Shown here in pieces: positions 8,829 to 18,318 of a stretch of DNA of 64,000 nucleotides. This DNA comes from UBA2653 sp964572685 (GTDB lineage Bacteria; Pseudomonadota; Gammaproteobacteria; Legionellales; Legionellaceae), in the NCBI GenBank assembly GCA_964572685.1, contig CAZNFJ010000003.1, positions 1-64,000 of the forward strand, read 5' to 3'. Within the stretch, counting starts at the first letter, position 1, and each line of letters opens with the position of its first letter. A model generated the notes under the pieces. That model was not told where the DNA came from. It was given only the letters and a program-made list of their open reading frames with translations, and did no database searches. Both the position numbers and the translations under genes were made by a program.

Positions 8829-10115
8829 TTAGTCTCTAAAAATAATCGCCGAGCGCTCAGGGCCTGTCGATAAATAATGAACTGGCACGCCTAATACTTC
8901 CTCTAATCTTAAAATATAGGCGCGTGCATTTTCAGGCAAATCATTCCAGTTTTGCATATTCATGGTGTTTTCCATCCAGCCAGGATGCGTTTCATAAACA
9001 GGTTCAAGATCCACATAATCTTCAATCACAGCCGGTGGCGCATCGATGATTTCACCTGTTTTTTTATGACGATAAGCAACACAAATCTCAACTTTTTCAA
9101 ACTCATCCATCACATCTAATTTGGTGATACATAATGAATTGATACTATTGAGCACAATCGAGCGTTTAACCAAAACCGCATCAAACCACCCGCATCGGCG
9201 TGGTCTGCCGGTCACCGATCCAAACTCATGCCCCCGGTTTGCAAGCATCATGCCATGCTCATTGCTTAGTTCCGTTGGGAATGGACCACTACCAACTCGA
9301 GTAGTATAGGCTTTTGCAACACCCAAGACTGTTCTTAAATGCAAGGGGCCAAAGCCAGTTCCATTGGTGACACTTCCCACGCAAGTATTTGATGAGGTGA
9401 CAAAAGGATAGGTCCCGTGATCAATATCTAGATGTATCCCTTGAGCGCCTTCAAACAATATGGCTTCGCCTGCTTGCCGATGGGCTTCCAATAGACTGGT
9501 AACATCTGCCACCATAGGGCCTAATTGTTCAAGCCAAAAAGGGTATATATCAAGTACTGCCTGCATAGAGACTGGCTCTACCTGATAACGTTGAGTCAAC
9601 TCAAAGTTATGATGTGCATAAATCTCTTCTAATTTACGCTTAAAGACTTCTGGATGCAACAAATCTGCAACTTTAATTGCGCGACGGGCTACTTTATCTT
9701 CATACGCAGGACCAATTCCGCGACCGGTGGTCCCTATTTTATGCTCACCTTTAGCATGTTCTCGGGCTTGGTCGAGCGCTACATGAATCGGCAATAAAAT
9801 AGTACAACGGTCACTAATTCTCAGCTGTTCTTTAACGGGAATATTAATGGATAATAATTCCTGGATTTCCGTTAATAAGGCATCAGGCGCCAACACAACG
9901 CCATTGCCAATATAGCAATGCACGCCTTTGTGCAAAATACCCGAAGGCAATAAACGCAAAACCAGTTTTTTGCCATGGTGATAAAGCGTATGGCCAGCAT
10001 TGTGTCCACCTTGAAAACGAACTACTGCTCGCGCTTTTTCTACCAGGGTATCGATGATTTTACCTTTACCCTCATCGCCCCATTGGGCTCCAATTAAAAC
10101 CAAATGATTTGTCAT
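8829..10115 (-). CDS. purA: Adenylosuccinate synthetase
   Basis: PurA joins IMP and aspartate using GTP, the first committed step to AMP. The 428-residue protein has the N-terminal GAQWGDEGKGK loop with the catalytic Asp and Lys, FQGGHNAGHT with the catalytic His, the IMP-binding GTTGRGIGPAYEDK segment, and the C-terminal TKLDV and STGPERS nucleotide motifs. It follows hflC after 31 bases, the same hflK-hflC-purA order as in E. coli apart from a missing yjeT. Confidence 0.98.
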   Translation of the reverse strand: MTNHLVLIGAQWGDEGKGKIIDTLVEKARAVVRFQGGHNAGHTLYHHGKKLVLRLLPSGILHKGVHCYIGNGVVLAPDALLTEIQELLSINIPVKEQLRISDRCTILLPIHVALDQAREHAKGEHKIGTTGRGIGPAYEDKVARRAIKVADLLHPEVFKRKLEEIYAHHNFELTQRYQVEPVSMQAVLDIYPFWLEQLGPMVADVTSLLEAHRQAGEAILFEGAQGIHLDIDHGTYPFVTSSNTCVGSVTNGTGFGPLHLRTVLGVAKAYTTRVGSGPFPTELSNEHGMMLANRGHEFGSVTGRPRRCGWFDAVLVKRSIVLNSINSLCITKLDVMDEFEKVEICVAYRHKKTGEIIDAPPAVIEDYVDLEPVYETHPGWMENTMNMQNWNDLPENARAYILRLEEVLGVPVHYLSTGPERSAIIFRD

Positions 10116-10146
10116 AACAATACCTTAAAAAAAAAACGTTTCGAAC

Positions 10147-11055
10147 TTAAGAATTTTTTTCTTTTGACTTCGAAATCCCGTGATGCATTAAATCAAAAAA
10201 ATCACTATTTGTATCGACAACCATCATATTGTTTTGATGTCCAAAAGATTCCTGATAAGCTTTCAGCCGGCGATACAAAGAAAAAAATGTCGTACTTTTT
10301 TGATAGGCTTGTGCATAAATCGTTGATGCTTTAGCTTGACCATCCGCACGAATCAGTGAAGCTTCTTTTTTAGCTTCCGCTAAAATCACAGTCACTTGTG
10401 CATCTGCACCTGCATTAATCGATTCAGCAGCCGCCTGTCCATCAGCTCGATGACGATTTGCAATTTTTTGCATATCAGCACGCATTCTTTGATAAATTGC
10501 AGCACTCGTACTTTCGGGTAAATCAATACCCTTTATTCGAACATCCACAACATGGATGCCAAGACTTGCCGCTTGCAATTCTGCATTCTGACGCAAAAGT
10601 TCCATAATATCATCACGCCCACCTGAAACCACTTCAGAAATGAGACGTTTACCAAATTGTGCCCGCAAAGACGTATTCAATTGCTGCTCTAATAAAGTTT
10701 CAGCTTTATAAGAATTACCACCAGTTGCTTTAAAATATTTTGATAAATCGCTAATTTTCCATTTTACATAATAGTCAACAATCACATCTTTCTTTTCTTT
10801 TGTCACAATACGAGAAGATTTGATATCTAATGTTTGTAAACGAGTATCAAAAATACGAATATGATCAATAAAAGGAATACGAAAATGTAAGCCAGGCTTT
10901 AAAACATTCACTTTTTCACTTTTGTACTGCTCAACCAATCGTCCCAAACGTAAAACAATCCCCGCTTGACCTTGTTTAATCACCACTATACCTGAAAAAA
11001 TCAAAATAAAGGCGAAGACTAGCACGGTAATCAACATATTTTTCGAGCGATTCAT
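10147..11055 (-). CDS. hflC: HflC, FtsH-regulating SPFH protein
   Basis: HflC pairs with HflK in a large periplasmic inner-membrane complex that surrounds and modulates the AAA protease FtsH. The 302-residue product has one N-terminal transmembrane segment (residues 8-28), then an SPFH/prohibitin domain (KQGQAGIVLRLGRL...) and a long Ala/Gln/Glu-rich helical region. Its start overlaps the hflK stop by one base (TAATG), indicating translational coupling and matched stoichiometry. Confidence 0.96.
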   Translation of the reverse strand: MNRSKNMLITVLVFAFILIFSGIVVIKQGQAGIVLRLGRLVEQYKSEKVNVLKPGLHFRIPFIDHIRIFDTRLQTLDIKSSRIVTKEKKDVIVDYYVKWKISDLSKYFKATGGNSYKAETLLEQQLNTSLRAQFGKRLISEVVSGGRDDIMELLRQNAELQAASLGIHVVDVRIKGIDLPESTSAAIYQRMRADMQKIANRHRADGQAAAESINAGADAQVTVILAEAKKEASLIRADGQAKASTIYAQAYQKSTTFFSLYRRLKAYQESFGHQNNMMVVDTNSDFFDLMHHGISKSKEKNS

Positions 11056-12212
11056 TAGATATCTCTCCTCATTCGATGCAAAACTTTTTGAGCTGGGCTT
11101 TCATCAGACGGCTCCGTTGTTGCAACACCTTGGTTGTCGGATGAACCTTGCCAGCTTGTGTCTTTATTTGATTTGACTTTGCTCGTCATCATGTCTTTCA
11201 TAAAAGGCATATACATATTCGGACTATTTTTTGCATCAACAAATACTTTAGGATTGTCGCTCATAATTTTTTGCAAAGTTTCAATATACATGCGCTCTGC
11301 TGTTATTTGCGGGGCTTGCAAATATTGCGGCAACAATTGCAAAAATTCCGACGTTTCACCTTCTGCATTCAATACCACTTGTTTTGAAAATGCATGGGCT
11401 TCTTGAGTGATACGTTTAGCATGACCTTGCGCAATCGGAACAACTTTTGCTTCATAAGCATGCGCTTGCTCAATGAAACGTCTTTCATCTTCCTGAGCTT
11501 TAATAGCATCATCAAAAGCACTTTGCACATACTCCGGTGCGCGTGCAGGCTGTGGTGCAACACCAATAATTTGAATGCCTGTTTTATAGCGTTCTAAAAT
11601 CTTAACCAACGATTCTTGAACCTGCCCACCCCATAGTTCGCGACCAGCCGTAATGATTTGATCAAGAGTTGTAGTACCAACCACCTGACGCAATGCGCTG
11701 GATGTTGCTTGTCTCAAGCTTTCCTCAGGATCGGCAACATTAAATAAATAAGCTGACAAATCAGTAATACGGTATTGAACAGCTATGGCAACTTCAACTA
11801 AATTCTCATCTTTGGTTAACATTTGACCTGAATAGGAATAATCAGAAACCCTATCAACATTCACAATTACTTTTTTATAAAAAATAGAGGGGATCCAATG
11901 AGGTCCGGCACCAACAGTTTCTATATATTTACCAAATCGAAGAATGACGGCCTGTTCTGCCGGTTGTACAATATAAATACCGGACAAAAACCAAAAAATA
12001 AAGAAGATGAATCCCAAGCCACCTACTAAGAACGGAGATGCAGAGGGCAATTTTTGTTTGGATTTAAAAACATGAACACCACCGGGAATTTTCTTTTTTC
12101 CTAAGAAAAAAGCTGTAATTTTCTTTTGAAGTTTTTTTAATGCTTCTTCTAGATCAGGGGGTTGCGGTTTTCCGCTCCACGGATCTTGTGGTCCTGAATT
12201 CTTCCAACTCAT
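11055..12212 (-). CDS. hflK: HflK, FtsH-regulating SPFH protein
   Basis: HflK is the larger partner of HflC. The 385-residue product begins with a Pro/Gly/Lys-rich cytoplasmic tail (MSWKNSGPQDPWSGKPQPPD), a hallmark of HflK, then a transmembrane segment around residues 62-82, the SPFH domain (QPAEQAVILRFGKYIETVGAGPHW) and a helical region. The C-terminal tail is low-complexity. The hfq and hflX genes that precede it in E. coli are absent; trmB lies upstream instead after a 98-base gap. Confidence 0.95.
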   Translation of the reverse strand: MSWKNSGPQDPWSGKPQPPDLEEALKKLQKKITAFFLGKKKIPGGVHVFKSKQKLPSASPFLVGGLGFIFFIFWFLSGIYIVQPAEQAVILRFGKYIETVGAGPHWIPSIFYKKVIVNVDRVSDYSYSGQMLTKDENLVEVAIAVQYRITDLSAYLFNVADPEESLRQATSSALRQVVGTTTLDQIITAGRELWGGQVQESLVKILERYKTGIQIIGVAPQPARAPEYVQSAFDDAIKAQEDERRFIEQAHAYEAKVVPIAQGHAKRITQEAHAFSKQVVLNAEGETSEFLQLLPQYLQAPQITAERMYIETLQKIMSDNPKVFVDAKNSPNMYMPFMKDMMTSKVKSNKDTSWQGSSDNQGVATTEPSDESPAQKVLHRMRRDI

Positions 12213-12310
12213 GAATATTTCTCCAACATGACCTTCATATTAACACCTGAACATGGCTTGAGCACCATGACTTCAAACATTATAGAGCAGCACGACTGCA
12301 AAAAACAAGC

Positions 12311-13000
12311 TCAAAAATCCGCTGATGAATGACGAATATAGACCAAATCAAAGACCTCATGTCCCAGTGTTATTCCTCTTTTTTCAAATTTTGTCATGGG
12401 GCGCCACTGTGGTCGCTCAACATATTGTTGTGTTGAGCTGGAATTTTGCAATAAAGAGCAAGCATCAATTTGTTCCAACATCATTTCTGCATAAGATGCC
12501 CAATCTGTAGCACAATGCAAATATCCACCTGGCTGTAAAGAATCTGCCAACATTTGAACAAATTCGGTTTGCACCAAGCGACGCTTATGATGGCGTTTTT
12601 TAGGCCAGGGGTCAGGAAAATAGATTTGAATGCCCGCAAGGCTATCCTTAGGTATCGCTTGTTGAAAAGCCAATTTAGCATCGAAAGGAAAAACGCGAAT
12701 ATTTGTTAATCCATGCGCAAAAACTTCTTGTAATAATTGTCCAATGCCAGGGCGATGTACCTCTATACCTATATAATTATTTTCTGGATTATCGATGGCC
12801 ATTTCTATCAAAGACTGTCCCATTCCAAAACCAATTTCAATAATCGTAGGAGCCTTTCGACAAAAAATTGTTTCAAAACACCATGGCATCTCATTCAATG
12901 TCAGACCAAAATGACATAAACCATATAAATAAGATTGATTTTGACGAACACCACAGCGACCATTGCGTATGACAAAACTTTTAATTTGCGTAGGATTCAA
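12311..13000 (-). CDS. trmB: tRNA (guanine-N7)-methyltransferase
   Basis: TrmB makes m7G46 in tRNA using S-adenosylmethionine. The AdoMet motif is EIGFGMGQS; the catalytic FPDPWPKKRHHKRR segment and the C-terminal TKFEKRG...LGH signature are intact. The frame is open up to a GTG at 13069, but a TTG at 13000 has a strong AGAGGTG ribosome site five bases upstream and gives the usual start of the conserved part (NPTQIKSFVIRNGR), so it is preferred; the product is then 229 aa. The gene is divergent from rpmB and lies upstream of hflK. Confidence 0.93.
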   Translation of the reverse strand: MNPTQIKSFVIRNGRCGVRQNQSYLYGLCHFGLTLNEMPWCFETIFCRKAPTIIEIGFGMGQSLIEMAIDNPENNYIGIEVHRPGIGQLLQEVFAHGLTNIRVFPFDAKLAFQQAIPKDSLAGIQIYFPDPWPKKRHHKRRLVQTEFVQMLADSLQPGGYLHCATDWASYAEMMLEQIDACSLLQNSSSTQQYVERPQWRPMTKFEKRGITLGHEVFDLVYIRHSSADF

Positions 13001-13119
13001 CTTGACACCTCTAACCAAAAAACTTGGCAGATTATCGCAAAAAAATCGAATTAAAGCAAAATAATGCACAAAGCAATTGCATATTCTTTTTAGAAATGAT
13101 AAATTTCGGGACTAACTTA

Positions 13120-13148
13120 TTGCGAATGAATACAATTTTTGCTATAAA
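13120..13148 (+). promoter_or_regulatory. Sigma-70 promoter of rpmB-rpmG
   Basis: TTGCGA at 13120-13125 and TATAAA at 13143-13148 are separated by 17 bases, a near-consensus vegetative promoter about 65 bases upstream of the rpmB start. Confidence 0.65.
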
Positions 13149-13217
13149 GTACCCTTTTAATAAATTGATTGGAAAGTTCTTATAGAATTTTTTCTTGGTG
13201 TCTTCCAGGAGTTATAC

Positions 13218-13451
13218 ATGTCAAAAATCTGTCAAATTACAAGTAAACGTCCTACAACAGGCAATAAAGTTTCGCATGCGAATAATAAAACCAAACGTCG
13301 TTTTTTACCCAACATGCAATCACACCGTTATTGGGTGGCAAGTGAAAACCGTTTTGTTAAATTAAAGCTCAGTACAAGAGCTATGCGTATTATTGACAAA
13401 GTGGGTATTGATGCCGTTCTTGCTGATTTAAAAGCAACCGGTGAAATCTAA
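13218..13451 (+). CDS. rpmB: 50S ribosomal protein L28
   Basis: L28 is a late-assembling protein of the large subunit. The 77-residue product has the family opening MSKICQITSKRP and the central NNKTKRRFLPN and HRYWV segments. An AGGAG ribosome site precedes the ATG. It is followed 16 bases later by rpmG, the usual rpmB-rpmG pair, under the promoter at 13120-13148. Confidence 0.97.
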   Translation: MSKICQITSKRPTTGNKVSHANNKTKRRFLPNMQSHRYWVASENRFVKLKLSTRAMRIIDKVGIDAVLADLKATGEI

Positions 13452-13467
13452 ATTATAGAGGCTTAAA

Positions 13468-13632
13468 ATGGCTGCAATTACAATTAAAGTAAAAATGGAA
13501 TCCACTGCAGGAACTGGTTATTTCAAAACAACCACCAAAAATCCTCGCAATGTAACCAATAAACTCGAATTAAGAATGTATGATCCTGTTGTTAGACAAC
13601 ATGTCATCTTTAAAGAAAAGAAAGTAAAGTAA
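13468..13632 (+). CDS. rpmG: 50S ribosomal protein L33
   Basis: A 54-residue L33 reads MAAITIKVKMESTAGTGYF, then TTTKNPRN, KLELRMYDPVVRQHV and a Lys-rich end. It has no cysteines, so it is the zinc-independent form found in most Gammaproteobacteria. It follows rpmB after 16 bases and precedes a strong intrinsic terminator. Confidence 0.97.
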   Translation: MAAITIKVKMESTAGTGYFKTTTKNPRNVTNKLELRMYDPVVRQHVIFKEKKVK

Positions 13633-13646
13633 CTCATTTGCTTATT

Positions 13647-13675
13647 AAAAAACAACCTTCGGGTTGTTTTTTTTG
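13647..13675 (+). terminator. Intrinsic terminator after rpmG
   Basis: AACAACC, the TTCG tetraloop and GGTTGTT (13651-13668) form a 7-bp stem extendable by A-T pairs, followed by a T-run. It ends the rpmB-rpmG transcript. Confidence 0.9.
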
Positions 13676-13776
13676 ACCTTAATAAAAAAAATAAGAATCA
13701 CCATTCATACATAGGCAAAATTGCTGATTTCATGTAAACTTAAATAAAGATATTAACCTGTTGCATGGAGCATAAT

Positions 13777-14070
13777 ATGAATATTCAAATCACAGGCCAT
13801 GGCGTTCAAGTCACATCGGCTCTTAAAAGTTTTACCGAAGAAAAGTTTGCTAAATTATTTGAGCATTATCACCATATACAATCCTGTCATATCACCTATG
13901 AAATTGAAAAATTAGAACAAATCGCTCAAGCTACTATTTTATATCAAAAAATAGAAGTCCACGCCAAAGCAAACGCTGTGGATATCTATTCTGCCGTTGA
14001 CATATTATTAGAAAAACTTAAAAGACAACTTGAAAAAATCAAAGAAACACATTTGGGACATCAAGAATAA
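13777..14070 (+). CDS. hpf: Ribosome hibernation promoting factor (HPF/RaiA family)
   Basis: A short HPF of 97 residues that binds the 30S decoding region and stabilises idle ribosomes in stationary phase. It begins MNIQITGHGVQVTSAL; the central HITYEIEKLEQIAQATI and the Lys-rich KLKRQLEKIKETH helix fit the beta-alpha-beta-beta-beta-alpha fold. A GGAG six bases upstream sets the ATG at 13777 instead of the ATG at 13765. An intrinsic terminator separates it from the HPr-like gene. In E. coli hpf lies in the rpoN operon; here rpoN and ptsN are not adjacent. Confidence 0.94.
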   Translation: MNIQITGHGVQVTSALKSFTEEKFAKLFEHYHHIQSCHITYEIEKLEQIAQATILYQKIEVHAKANAVDIYSAVDILLEKLKRQLEKIKETHLGHQE

Positions 14071-14072
14071 TT

Positions 14073-14096
14073 AAATGGGCTTTCGCCCATTTTTTA
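14073..14096 (+). terminator. Intrinsic terminator after hpf
   Basis: AAATGGGC, the TTTC loop and GCCCATTT (14073-14092) form an 8-bp stem with trailing T residues, placed between hpf and the HPr-like gene. It may partly uncouple the two. Confidence 0.85.
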
Positions 14097-14109
14097 AAAG
14101 TTAGGAATT

Positions 14110-14388
14110 ATGCAAAAACTTCAATTACATATTATCAACCAACTCGGCCTTCATGCTCGAGCATCGGCCAAGTTTGTAGCGACAACATCGCGATTTTTAA
14201 GCCGTATTGACTTAATTTATGGGAAGCATCATATCAATGGCAAAAGCATCATGGGTGTAATGATGTTAGGCGCGCCTTATGGCAGTACCATTGAATGTGA
14301 AATTGACGGCCCTGATGAAGAAGAACTCAAAACCGCGCTATTAACCCTTATCAACAACAAGTTTCACGAGGAAGAACCTGAAGACTGA
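14110..14388 (+). CDS. ptsO: HPr-family phosphocarrier protein (NPr-like)
   Basis: A 92-residue HPr-like protein with the active-site histidine in NQLGLHARASAKFV and the second conserved segment GKSIMGVMMLGA, both intact. HPr proteins accept phosphate from enzyme I. Placement next to hpf, as in the rpoN-hpf-ptsN-npr locus of other Gammaproteobacteria, suggests the nitrogen-PTS form NPr, a regulator rather than a sugar carrier. No ptsN or rapZ is adjacent. The acidic tail (HEEEPED) overlaps the 3-prime end of convergent pssA by 25 bases. Confidence 0.85.
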   Translation: MQKLQLHIINQLGLHARASAKFVATTSRFLSRIDLIYGKHHINGKSIMGVMMLGAPYGSTIECEIDGPDEEELKTALLTLINNKFHEEEPED

Positions 14389-15116
14389 CGACGTCTTAGT
14401 TTCCGCATTCTATGTTTCATATATAAAGTTTTTGCTGGTCCAGATAAAGCATAAGAAAATGTTATCAAAAACAAAAGAGTCGCCGGGCTGGAAGCAATCG
14501 CAACAAAGACCATGACCAGCATAAGCACTGTCACAAAAGACACTTTGCCTTTCAAATCGATTTGCTTGAAACTGTGATAACGAATATTGCTCACCATCAA
14601 TAAAGAACAACACAGTGATAAAACCAAGGTGATCCAGGGAATAACCTGCCAATCTAAATTATACTGGTGACATATCCAAACCCAAGAAGCAATGAGAGCC
14701 GCTCCCGAAGGGCATGCTAATCCCTGAAAATACCGTTTATCTGCTTTATCAAGCTGTGTATTAAACCGAGCCAAACGTAGGGCAACTGCTGCAGTGAATA
14801 AAAAAGCTATCAACCAACCAAGTTTCCCCATAAACTGTAAGGTCCAGGTATAAATGAGCAACGCGGGTGCAACACCAAAAGATACCATATCAGATAAACT
14901 GTCATATTCTGCACCAAAGGCTGTTTGGGTATTGGTTAGACGTGCAATTCGGCCATCTAAACCATCAGCAATCATACCAATAAAAATAGCAATGACCGCC
15001 ATTTCAAAGTTGCTTTTTAAAGAGGCCACGATAGAGTAAAATGCCGCAAATAAACTCGAAGTGGTAAATAAATTAGGTAATAGATAAATACCTCTATGAC
15101 TGATACGTTGTCCCAC
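14364..15116 (-). CDS. pssA: CDP-diacylglycerol-serine O-phosphatidyltransferase
   Basis: PssA makes phosphatidylserine, the precursor of phosphatidylethanolamine. The 250-residue membrane protein has the CDP-alcohol phosphatidyltransferase signature DG-x2-AR-x8-G-x3-D-x3-D, visible as DGLDGRIAR...GAEYDSLSD, and about six transmembrane segments. The tail is basic. It is the integral-membrane class, not the phospholipase-D-like class used by E. coli. It overlaps the npr 3-prime end convergently. Confidence 0.93.
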   Translation of the reverse strand: MGQRISHRGIYLLPNLFTTSSLFAAFYSIVASLKSNFEMAVIAIFIGMIADGLDGRIARLTNTQTAFGAEYDSLSDMVSFGVAPALLIYTWTLQFMGKLGWLIAFLFTAAVALRLARFNTQLDKADKRYFQGLACPSGAALIASWVWICHQYNLDWQVIPWITLVLSLCCSLLMVSNIRYHSFKQIDLKGKVSFVTVLMLVMVFVAIASSPATLLFLITFSYALSGPAKTLYMKHRMRKLRRRQSSGSSS

Positions 15117-15332
15117 AAATCATCCTCCTAAATACATATCATGAACATTATTGTTTTACATGATGTCTTGACCAATGTGGACAAGCATGGTTTTGATATT
15201 CAATCGACTAAAGCTATTATAATGGAGAAAGCCTGCCTCGGCAACAAAGCACAATTCGATTCTTAGGGATTCCATTCTTGTTGAAGATAATTTAAACTTA
15301 TTATTTAATCGATTAACTTTCAAGTCCTGAAG

Positions 15333-16484
15333 ATGCAGACATCTGATAAAACAAAAAAAATCAAACATGCAGCGTTTATAGCAATTGTCGTCAATGGACT
15401 ATTAGGACTTTTAAAAACTCTTGGTGGTTTTTTATTTAACTCCCATGCATTAATTGCTGATGGACTTCATAGTTTATCGGATTTGATTATTGATTTTATG
15501 GTAATCATTGGTGGTCATTGGAGTCATCAAGAGGCTGACGCTGAACATCCTTATGGGCATCAACGTATTGAAACAGCACTGACATTATTTATCAGTATTT
15601 TTTTGATTTTCACTGGTTTAATCATTTCCTATGATGCATTTCGAAGTATGTTTCATCCGGTATATGAACCTACTCAATCCATGGCATTATATTTAGCAGT
15701 GATTTCCGCATTAGCCAATGAAGGTTTGTTTCGATATACCCTCTATCTCAATCGACATATTAAAACTGATCTGCTCAATGCTTGCGCCTGGCACCATCGT
15801 TCTGATGCATTAACCTCTCTTGTGGTGGTCCTTGGTATTTTAGCAAGCCTTTTTGGTTATCATCGTTTTGATCATTTCGCTGCCATTGTGGTAGGTCTTA
15901 TCATTATAAAAATGGGTTGGGACTATACCTGGGAAAGCATTCAGCAATTAATAGATAGAGGCGTTGATTTAGAGACCAATGAGGCTATTGCCGTAAAAAT
16001 TCAACGCATTCCAGGTGTGGAAAAAATTCATCAATTAAGAACCCGTTTGATGGGACAAGATATCTATGTCGATGTACATGTATTAGTTGATCCATACATA
16101 TCCGTATCCGCTGGTCACTACATCGCTCAAGATGTCCATCAAACTCTCATGAAGGAATTTAAGCAAATCAAAGATGTTACCGTGCACATCGATCCGGAAG
16201 ACGATGAAATTGAAAGCTTAGCCCTTCAATTACCTAATCTTAAAGAAATTGCAGATAAACTGGTCAACCCTCTTAGAAAACTGCACCCTGAAATCATGGA
16301 CTGGAACGTTCACTTCCTGAATCAAGAAATGCAGCTTGACTTTATTATTGATCCCAATAAAGCAAACTGGTCAATGTTACAAAAAAATTTAAAATTACAA
16401 GCCATGAACTTTCATTCTGCGATCAATAGTATTCGACTGTTGAGTGAAAACTCAACAATTGTTATACTGCAACAAAATCCCTGA
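15333..16484 (+). CDS. Cation diffusion facilitator (CDF) metal exporter
   Basis: A 383-residue CDF protein exporting divalent cations in exchange for protons. Six transmembrane helices occupy about residues 10-205; the metal site is formed by HSLSD (HxxxD) in TM2 and HHRSD (HxxxD) in TM5, a pattern typical of zinc transporters. The cytoplasmic domain (about 210-295) is followed by about 85 more residues not seen in FieF-type proteins of about 300 aa. The stop overlaps the start of the ZIP gene by one base (TGATG), coupling an exporter with a putative importer. Confidence 0.9.
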   Translation: MQTSDKTKKIKHAAFIAIVVNGLLGLLKTLGGFLFNSHALIADGLHSLSDLIIDFMVIIGGHWSHQEADAEHPYGHQRIETALTLFISIFLIFTGLIISYDAFRSMFHPVYEPTQSMALYLAVISALANEGLFRYTLYLNRHIKTDLLNACAWHHRSDALTSLVVVLGILASLFGYHRFDHFAAIVVGLIIIKMGWDYTWESIQQLIDRGVDLETNEAIAVKIQRIPGVEKIHQLRTRLMGQDIYVDVHVLVDPYISVSAGHYIAQDVHQTLMKEFKQIKDVTVHIDPEDDEIESLALQLPNLKEIADKLVNPLRKLHPEIMDWNVHFLNQEMQLDFIIDPNKANWSMLQKNLKLQAMNFHSAINSIRLLSENSTIVILQQNP

Positions 16485-17233
16485 TGATGTTTTACATGAA
16501 TGCATTCCATTTAAATATTTTATTTGCACTAGCTGTTTTGTTTTTAGTACTCTCCTCTGGTGCTTTGCCATTTATTAAAAAGAAAAAAGATTCACATCAT
16601 CATGATTTTTCCTATGCAGAAACCATTGCTACGGGCATTTTTCTGGGGGCTGCCCTCATGCATATCATGCCTGAAAGCAATCAGCTGTTTATTCAACAAG
16701 GCATACATTATCCTCTCGGTTACCTTCTGGCGGGATTAACCTTTTTATTTTTTTTATGGCTAGAGCATTTAAGTAAAGAACTCTACCAAAATCAAATCAG
16801 TCAACATGCTTTTATTGGTGTAGCATGGGTCATGTTATCTGTGCATTCATTTTTTGAAGGTAGCGCGCTGGGATTAAGTAGTGATTTATCTGTTGTGATT
16901 GTATTGTTTATTGCGATTGTTTCGCACAAGTGGGCTGAAGGCTTTGCCATGGCCGTACAATTAGCCAAAAGTCATGTAAATTTTAAATCTAGTTTTTTAC
17001 TATTTTGCATGTATGCAATGATGACTCCTGTTGGAATTTTACTAGGTTATTATTTTCAGAAGCCATCTGATCAGCTTTACAGCCCAATATGTATGGCCAT
17101 ATCAGCAGGAACCTTTCTATATTTTGGCACCTTACATGGCCTTGAACGTTGCGTTTTAGTGAAACAATGTTGTGATTTAAAACATTTTAGCTATGTGATT
17201 CTTGGTTTTTTGCTCATGGCAATAACGCCATAG
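16484..17233 (+). CDS. ZIP-family metal transporter
   Basis: A 249-residue membrane protein with about eight transmembrane segments. ZIP metal-site motifs are present: MHIMPES, HSFFEGSALGL in TM4 and HKWAEGFAMA in TM5. A His-rich loop (DSHHHD) follows TM1, as in many ZIP proteins. The family moves zinc, iron or manganese into the cytoplasm. The one-base overlap with the CDF gene implies co-translation. Metal preference is not decidable. It converges with the accessory gene at 17235. Confidence 0.9.
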   Translation: MMFYMNAFHLNILFALAVLFLVLSSGALPFIKKKKDSHHHDFSYAETIATGIFLGAALMHIMPESNQLFIQQGIHYPLGYLLAGLTFLFFLWLEHLSKELYQNQISQHAFIGVAWVMLSVHSFFEGSALGLSSDLSVVIVLFIAIVSHKWAEGFAMAVQLAKSHVNFKSSFLLFCMYAMMTPVGILLGYYFQKPSDQLYSPICMAISAGTFLYFGTLHGLERCVLVKQCCDLKHFSYVILGFLLMAITP

Positions 17234-17234
17234 T

Positions 17235-18173
<939 letters not shown>

Positions 18174-18318
18174 ATCTCTAAAATAGATTAAAACACAATC
18201 AATTATACATTAAATAATCACTGAGATCAAATATTGGTTAATATATATATGTATATCGAATTGCATCAAAAAAATCTTACTTAAAATATGAAAAAGTTGA
18301 TTCGTTGCATCTTAAATA

